From positions 62,001 to 126,000 of the forward strand of contig JAUIRK010000931.1 of NCBI GenBank assembly GCA_030549495.1: a stretch of 64,000 bases of DNA, read 5' to 3'. The stretch comes from Nectonema munidae (Eukaryota > Nematomorpha > Nectonematoida > Nectonematidae). Position 1 is the first letter of the stretch, and every line of letters starts with the position of its first letter. The translations under genes and the position numbers were made by a program. Below, one piece after another: positions 59,652 through 64,000 of the stretch. Under the pieces are notes generated by a model. The model had not been told where the DNA came from and did no database searches. It saw nothing but the letters and a program-made list of their open reading frames with translations.

Positions 59652-60195
59652 GGATTTGCGGCAAAACAGCTAGGCCCAAAAGAGCTAGTACATTTTAGAA
59701 AATGTCTAGTTCCATAATAGCTAGTACCAAAACCGCTTTTATGATAAAAACTAGCAGTGCATTTAAGCTGTAACAAAAAGAGCTGTTAATCAAAATAGCT
59801 AGTTCAAGAAAATGGAAAAAGAAATCAGCTATAACATAACATATTAAATTTGTCGCTTTTTAGCATTTTTGTTATTTTTCTACTCAGTTTGTTTTTTCAC
59901 TGTTTCTATGATAAAGTGTGATAATTAAAACTTATTACTGATATATAATAATGTTTTATAAAATTATTGATTAGAATTTGATAATTCTTCACAGTTCACA
60001 CACATTTTAAGCAACATTACATTTCCTTGAAACTAGCTAATTTGGTTAACAGCTCTTTTTGTACAAACTTAAATGCACTGCTAGCTCTTTTGTCACAATA
60101 ACGGTTTTGGTACTAGCTATTATGGAACTAGCCATTTTGTCGTACTTGTTCAAATGTACTATCTCTTTTGGGCCTAGCCCTTTTGGATCGCACGC
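59652..60195. mobile_element. 544-bp MITE with 9-bp target duplication and modular inverted arms
   Basis: The 9-mer CAATAAAGT flanks both ends (59643-59651 and 60196-60204). The arms are long inverted repeats of about 200 bp sharing GCTAGGCCCAAAAGAG, CTAGTTCCATAATAGCTAGT, GCAGTGCATTTAAG and AAAAAGAGCTGTTAA. Within each arm a short AAAAGAGCTAGT-like module recurs several times. A 9-bp duplication is typical of Mutator-like elements. No coding capacity. Confidence 0.85.
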
Positions 60196-60443
60196 CAATA
60201 AAGTACATATAGATGCATTAATATTTAAATGAAAAAAACTCAATTTTCATTTTTTGTTCAATAAATACATGAGTTTGAACCTTTTGAGTTTTCACGAAAC
60301 CAACTTAGAGTATGTAGTTGATTACTGTTTTTGCATACGAAGTTTTTTTAAATAAAGTGTTGACTGTTTTAATAATGAACTACTATCGAAAATTGTCTCA
60401 AGCTCATGATCACAAAGTTTTATATTGGCGGCATTATTTTTAG

Positions 60444-62494
60444 TCATTGAATCAAAGCTATGCAGTTGCAAACGCGCTCACTCAGCCCGCAGAAGCTTAT
60501 CAAAACGATGTAAGTTATTTTTCATGCTCTTTAACTTTTAGCCTCTATTTTTATAGCAAAATTTAGAACATTTATGGGCCAAGATAGCATTTGAACATTC
60601 TGAACTCTACTTCGATATTTTAAAGAATATCGACCCAAACAATTTAACAATTACTGCAGGATTTGATGGAGCTATATACGAAGATTTCTTGCACACCTTC
60701 TGTAATCTAGACGTAGCTCATCTTGATGAAGATGCATTGAAGTCTGAAAAGAATAAAGTGGTAATTTTTCAAATATATAGCTAAGTATATCGCATAAGCC
60801 ATAACTATCCTCTTATCGTGTTTGCTGATTCCACATTATTATTATTGTGCAAAAATACCTTGTTAAAATTATTATTAGATAAAATATAGTTTAAAAGAAA
60901 ATGATCTTTTCCCTTTTAAAAATAAAAACGAAAATGTATATTCATCTAATTTTTGGGAATTGTATTTTAGAAATCCTAAACTCGCATATTGAAATGTATT
61001 TTTTCATCAAAATTCAGAGAATTTTAAAACACTTTTTTTTATTCCAGATTTGTATGTCATGACAAAAAGAAACAGACTTGTCAGACGACCTTTTATTAAA
61101 TTTCTTGTTATTCTATCACCCCCTTTTTGTTGCGAATCAACTAAGCCGTCGTTTTGAAAGGAGTTGATTATTCTAGATAAAGTTGATCTAGTAGGTAATC
61201 CCAAAGATTTAAAATTGTTGATGATTCGTAAAGATTCACTACAATGCCACCGTTTTCATTTATGATCCGAAATTTTTTCTTGTTAATTTGAAGAATAACC
61301 TTACAAAATATGAAAAAGTTCTGAAATGAAAAGGATATGACTTTATCAAAGTTAAATGTAAGCTATGAATTTTTTGACTTTATTGTTTGCGTAAGTGACA
61401 TTTTTGATTGAAACAGTCTCACTATTGATTGCTAAAGTGGCATCATTCCGTCCAAAAGTGGGACTACTGTTTGCGAACTCTATAATAAGAACCTATTTAT
61501 AATTTTGCGATTGCAACTCCATTTATAAATAATTTTAACACTGATCGCTCCACCTATTCATAATTGCGACTTTGACTTTAAAAATTTATAATTATGCAAC
61601 CTAAACTCCTTTGTTTCAATTGTAAGTCTCCAAATTCAAATTATTTAAAATTGCTTTAGAAACATCGGTTATAGATTACTGACTCTCACTAGTAACTAGT
61701 TAGCTACAATTAATCACTAATGTTAAAAGTGAATGCTTTATTGGTTTGTATTTGTAGATTTGTTTCTTTCTTAGATTTTTTTCAAAAAGATTTTTAAATT
61801 ATTGTTTATAACCTTTTTATCTAAAACATTCAAAAACTAAATTTATCCTAAATTATTTTTCAAAAGTATTTGCTTTAATTTTGTTCCTTTACAAGGTATT
61901 TGTGTAATAAAAAAAGTTCATTTTTTAATTTTACTGAATTTTTCAGCTGCTTTTCATGAATTACGAAAACAAAACGTTAGACCAAAATGATAAACGTTTT
62001 TATGTTGGGTTTTTGCAACGTCGAGCACTAAAGAGAGTCTTCTCAAAACATGCGACTCCACCGACTCCAACTCAACAGCCCTGTTTGTGAAAGTGGCGCT
62101 CATATTTAGGTGACTGACTTCCTAAAAATCGAGAGATTTCTTCATTTCGATTCCGACTCTTTTTCTATTTTTTCCATATATTTATATTTAGTATGTTGAA
62201 GAATAATATGAATAAAAAATTTTGTTTTCTAGGCCTGGAGAAATTTTTGTGAAAAGTATAAAAACAGGGTTGAAGATTACAATATGGGAACATTGTTGAG
62301 GTTGGATTGCACTAAAGATTATTCAGAAGAAAACACAACGTTAGGTTGCTGTTTCGCTTCAAATTATGTTAAGCGAGTGATTAATATTTTTCATTTTTAC
62401 CGTAGTTCCTAGAATTCAATTCTATGCCATTGAGATAGCAAGAAATCGAAAAGGCTTCAACAAAGGCATTAAATATGTATATGGAAAAGGATAA
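60444..62494 (+). CDS. PBDC1: PBDC1-like protein, four visible exons
   Basis: Exons 60444-60509, 60557-60760, 62233-62344 and 62406-62494 join in phase to about 156 residues. Matches to human PBDC1 (CXorf26; YPL225W in yeast) run throughout: VANALTQPAEAYQND, then WAKIAFEHSELYFDIL, then GTLLRLDC and EENTT, then VPRIQFYAIEIARNRKGFNK. The family has been linked to co-translational chaperoning of elongation factor 1A. Introns are 47, 1472 and 61 bp, all GT...AG, and one phase-1 junction restores Val-Pro-Arg. The first visible exon is preceded by an acceptor (TATTTTTAG) with no ATG in frame after it, so a short 5' exon with the start codon was missed. The protein ends shortly after the conserved domain, without the long acidic tail of the human protein. 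Confidence 0.9.
61000..61260 (-). mobile_element. Tc1/mariner-like transposase N-terminus, in a PBDC1 intron
   Basis: The minus-strand frame holds MGLPTRSTLSRIINSF followed by NDGLVDSQQKGGDR, a helix-turn-helix plus the basic GGxR hinge seen at the N-terminus of IS630/Tc1-type transposases. The catalytic domain is absent. It lies antisense to PBDC1. Confidence 0.4.
61738..62082. repeat. non-autonomous hAT-like repeat, copy B
   Basis: The related copy is at 37-505. It shares TATTGGTTTGTATTTGTA, ATTTTTAAATTATTG, ATAACCTTTTTATCTAAA and the GC-richer terminus GCGACTCCACCGACTCCAAC...CCCTG ending at 62082. It lies inside the large PBDC1 intron. The far end is missing or unrecognised. Confidence 0.6.
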
Positions 62495-62558
62495 AGTACA
62501 GTTTCTCATTGCGCCGATCTAATTGCTGCACATTTTTGTATTGAAGTTTAATTTCAAA

Positions 62559-62564
62559 AATAAA
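62559..62564 (+). promoter_or_regulatory. poly(A) signal of PBDC1
   Basis: AATAAA lies about 65 bp after the stop codon. Confidence 0.55.
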
Positions 62565-62844
62565 ATAGCTATAAATAATCCTACGCTATTATTTTAAATC
62601 CCAAAGTGCAACATATTGAAAATTAACTTGTAGAAATAAGCAGGAGTCTTTAACAAATGACTTCTTGTAAATAAGTTCATTTAAAAGACTAGAATTACAA
62701 TACCTTCTTTCGAAGGGAATTAAAAAGTGTTGGCTATTTTGTAATTCAGAAGGGTAGGGGTTATTTGGATAGGAGTTGTAGTGCGAAACGGATGACTGAT
62801 GTTCTTGTTTTGTGATGAAAAGTCAAGAAGTACATAAGTGCAAT

Positions 62845-63269
62845 CAGTCACGTAGCGAGTTATGGTAGGCATTTAGGGCAGGGCACCACCATCAAAAAAA
62901 TTACAAATTAAATAAATATATTTTTTGACAACAATATGAAAGAAAGGAAATGAATTTTTTTTTAATTATTATTATTATTGATATCATTGACGCTGGCAAT
63001 CAAATCCCTTAATTTTGTTTAGATGATCCTTCTACCTGTGATGACAAAGCAAATGTTTAATAGAAAATGACTTATAGAGTGGGGTATGAGAAACGAAAGT
63101 AAGATATACAAACCATGATAAACCCAGAAATGTTAACAAAGAAATGAGCTCATAAGCACAAATAATAGTGTTATAACTAGGATTTGTTACTTTAATTTTA
63201 GACAAAGCCCGTATATACAGTAATGCTCAATGTGGCCCCATTCAAATAAAATTTTTGGCTACGTTACTG
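62845..63269. mobile_element. 425-bp hAT MITE with perfect target duplication
   Basis: The ends are CAGTCACGTAGCGAG and, reversed, CAGTAACGTAGCC. The 8-mers AGTGCAAT at 62837-62844 and 63270-63277 are identical. No coding capacity. The CGTAGC subterminal resembles the MITE at 24375. Confidence 0.9.
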
Positions 63270-63277
63270 AGTGCAAT

Positions 63278-64000
63278 GATAAATGTAGTAATACAAGTCA
63301 GGACACGAGAGAAGGAAACATAAGTTAAACGTTTATTAAACATTTTATATATCTTTCAGAACAACCATGTTTCGTTTATCAGTTCTCCGTTAACTTATTT
63401 CTTCCCAACGTCTGTGTAAATTTACAATATGTATTGACAATATTCAAAATGTAGTAATTAATATAAAAACTCATTTTTAGTTTTTTTCTATTTTTTATTT
63501 CTAAAACTTCACTGATTTAATTTCATGAATTTTATTTTTTTTTTCAAATAATTAAAAAAAATTATTTGAATATTTCTATACATAAAATAATATTTTATTT
63601 CAGAAATTCAAATATTTTATTTCAGAAAAAAAAGTAGATTCAAAGCTACATTCGAAGTTTATATACCTTAGTAAAAATGTAAAATTCTAGTGAAATTGAA
63701 TTTTTTTTAATCTAAAAAATCATTCTATCGATGTAAGTTTAAACTGACAATGGGATAAAATGGGTCCGGTAAATATTTAAAAAAAATTCATATTTTGAAG
63801 TTGATCAAAATATTTTGTATTATATGATCAATCTAAGAAAGAAAAAATGGTATACGCCTGTATTTCGCTGCATAATTGATTTTGTAGTCAATAACGCTTT
63901 TCAAATTTATAGATATCAAAGAGAAATGTTCAAAGAACATCTAGATTTATCCACTTTTAGAAGAAATATTGTATTGAATCGTGTTCAAAGCCAAAATTCA
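63278..64000. other. no gene recognised
   Basis: AT-rich sequence to the window end. The duplicated TATTTTATTTCAGAAA-like phrase at 63592-63626 is a short local repeat. No coding region is supported. Confidence 0.4.

Overview
The window is AT-rich nuclear DNA from a eukaryote, most likely an invertebrate animal. Its genes have short canonical introns (47, 51 and 61 bp are visible) and AATAAA poly(A) signals, and the mobile elements are typical of metazoans: hAT, piggyBac, Tigger/pogo, Merlin, Jockey/CR1-like and RNase-H LINEs, a Penelope-like element, tRNA-derived SINEs and many MITEs. The set of families fits an arthropod, for example a parasitic copepod, but that is inference from memory and not shown by the sequence. 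There is no sign of prokaryotic organisation.

Host genes are few. (1) A single-exon alpha-carbonic anhydrase lies at 26534-27346 (+), with all zinc ligands but without the proton-shuttle histidine. (2) A two-exon CHCHD1/mS37-like mitoribosomal protein gene lies at about 48472-49858 (+), with a perfect twin CX9C motif. (3) A PBDC1-like gene lies at 60444-62494 (+); four exons are visible and the 5' exon was not found. (4) A possible but unrecognised coding region lies at 27551-28018 (-), convergent with the carbonic anhydrase.

Layout. 1-3.8 kb: end of a repeat copy, then featureless AT-rich DNA. 3.8-8.1 kb: an old hAT (ZBED5-like) split by a second hAT (GTF2IRD2-like), which itself carries a TTAA MITE. 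9.2-12.4 kb: a piggyBac whose 3' third is duplicated in inverted orientation at its 5' side. 14.3-17 kb: LINE debris. 21.8-23.4 kb: an unclassified transposase-like relic. 24.4-24.9 kb: a hAT MITE. 26.2-28 kb: carbonic anhydrase. 28.3-33.6 kb: a hAT with a perfect 8-bp target duplication, interrupted by a nearly intact piggyBac. 34-37.4 kb: a Tigger and a Penelope-like fragment. 38-53.3 kb: the most unusual part, three copies of a TTAA-flanked foldback-like element carrying arrays of two different ~150-bp tandem repeats, with a LINE fragment, the CHCHD1 gene and a 234-bp GT microsatellite between them. 53.5-55.4 kb: another hAT. 56.7-57.5 kb: a Merlin relic. 57.7-60.2 kb: MITEs, a SINE and a minisatellite. 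60.4-62.6 kb: PBDC1, with two repeat fragments in its large intron. 62.8-63.3 kb: a last hAT MITE.

The best candidate for something undescribed is the foldback-like family. It ends in a CCYTATTAGTGCTGG terminus, has a G/C-run hairpin just inside, and holds two separate satellite arrays within one transposable unit. A related SINE copy at 55.45 kb shows what appears to be its empty TTAA target site. Functional assignments rest on motif recognition by eye; no database search was run.
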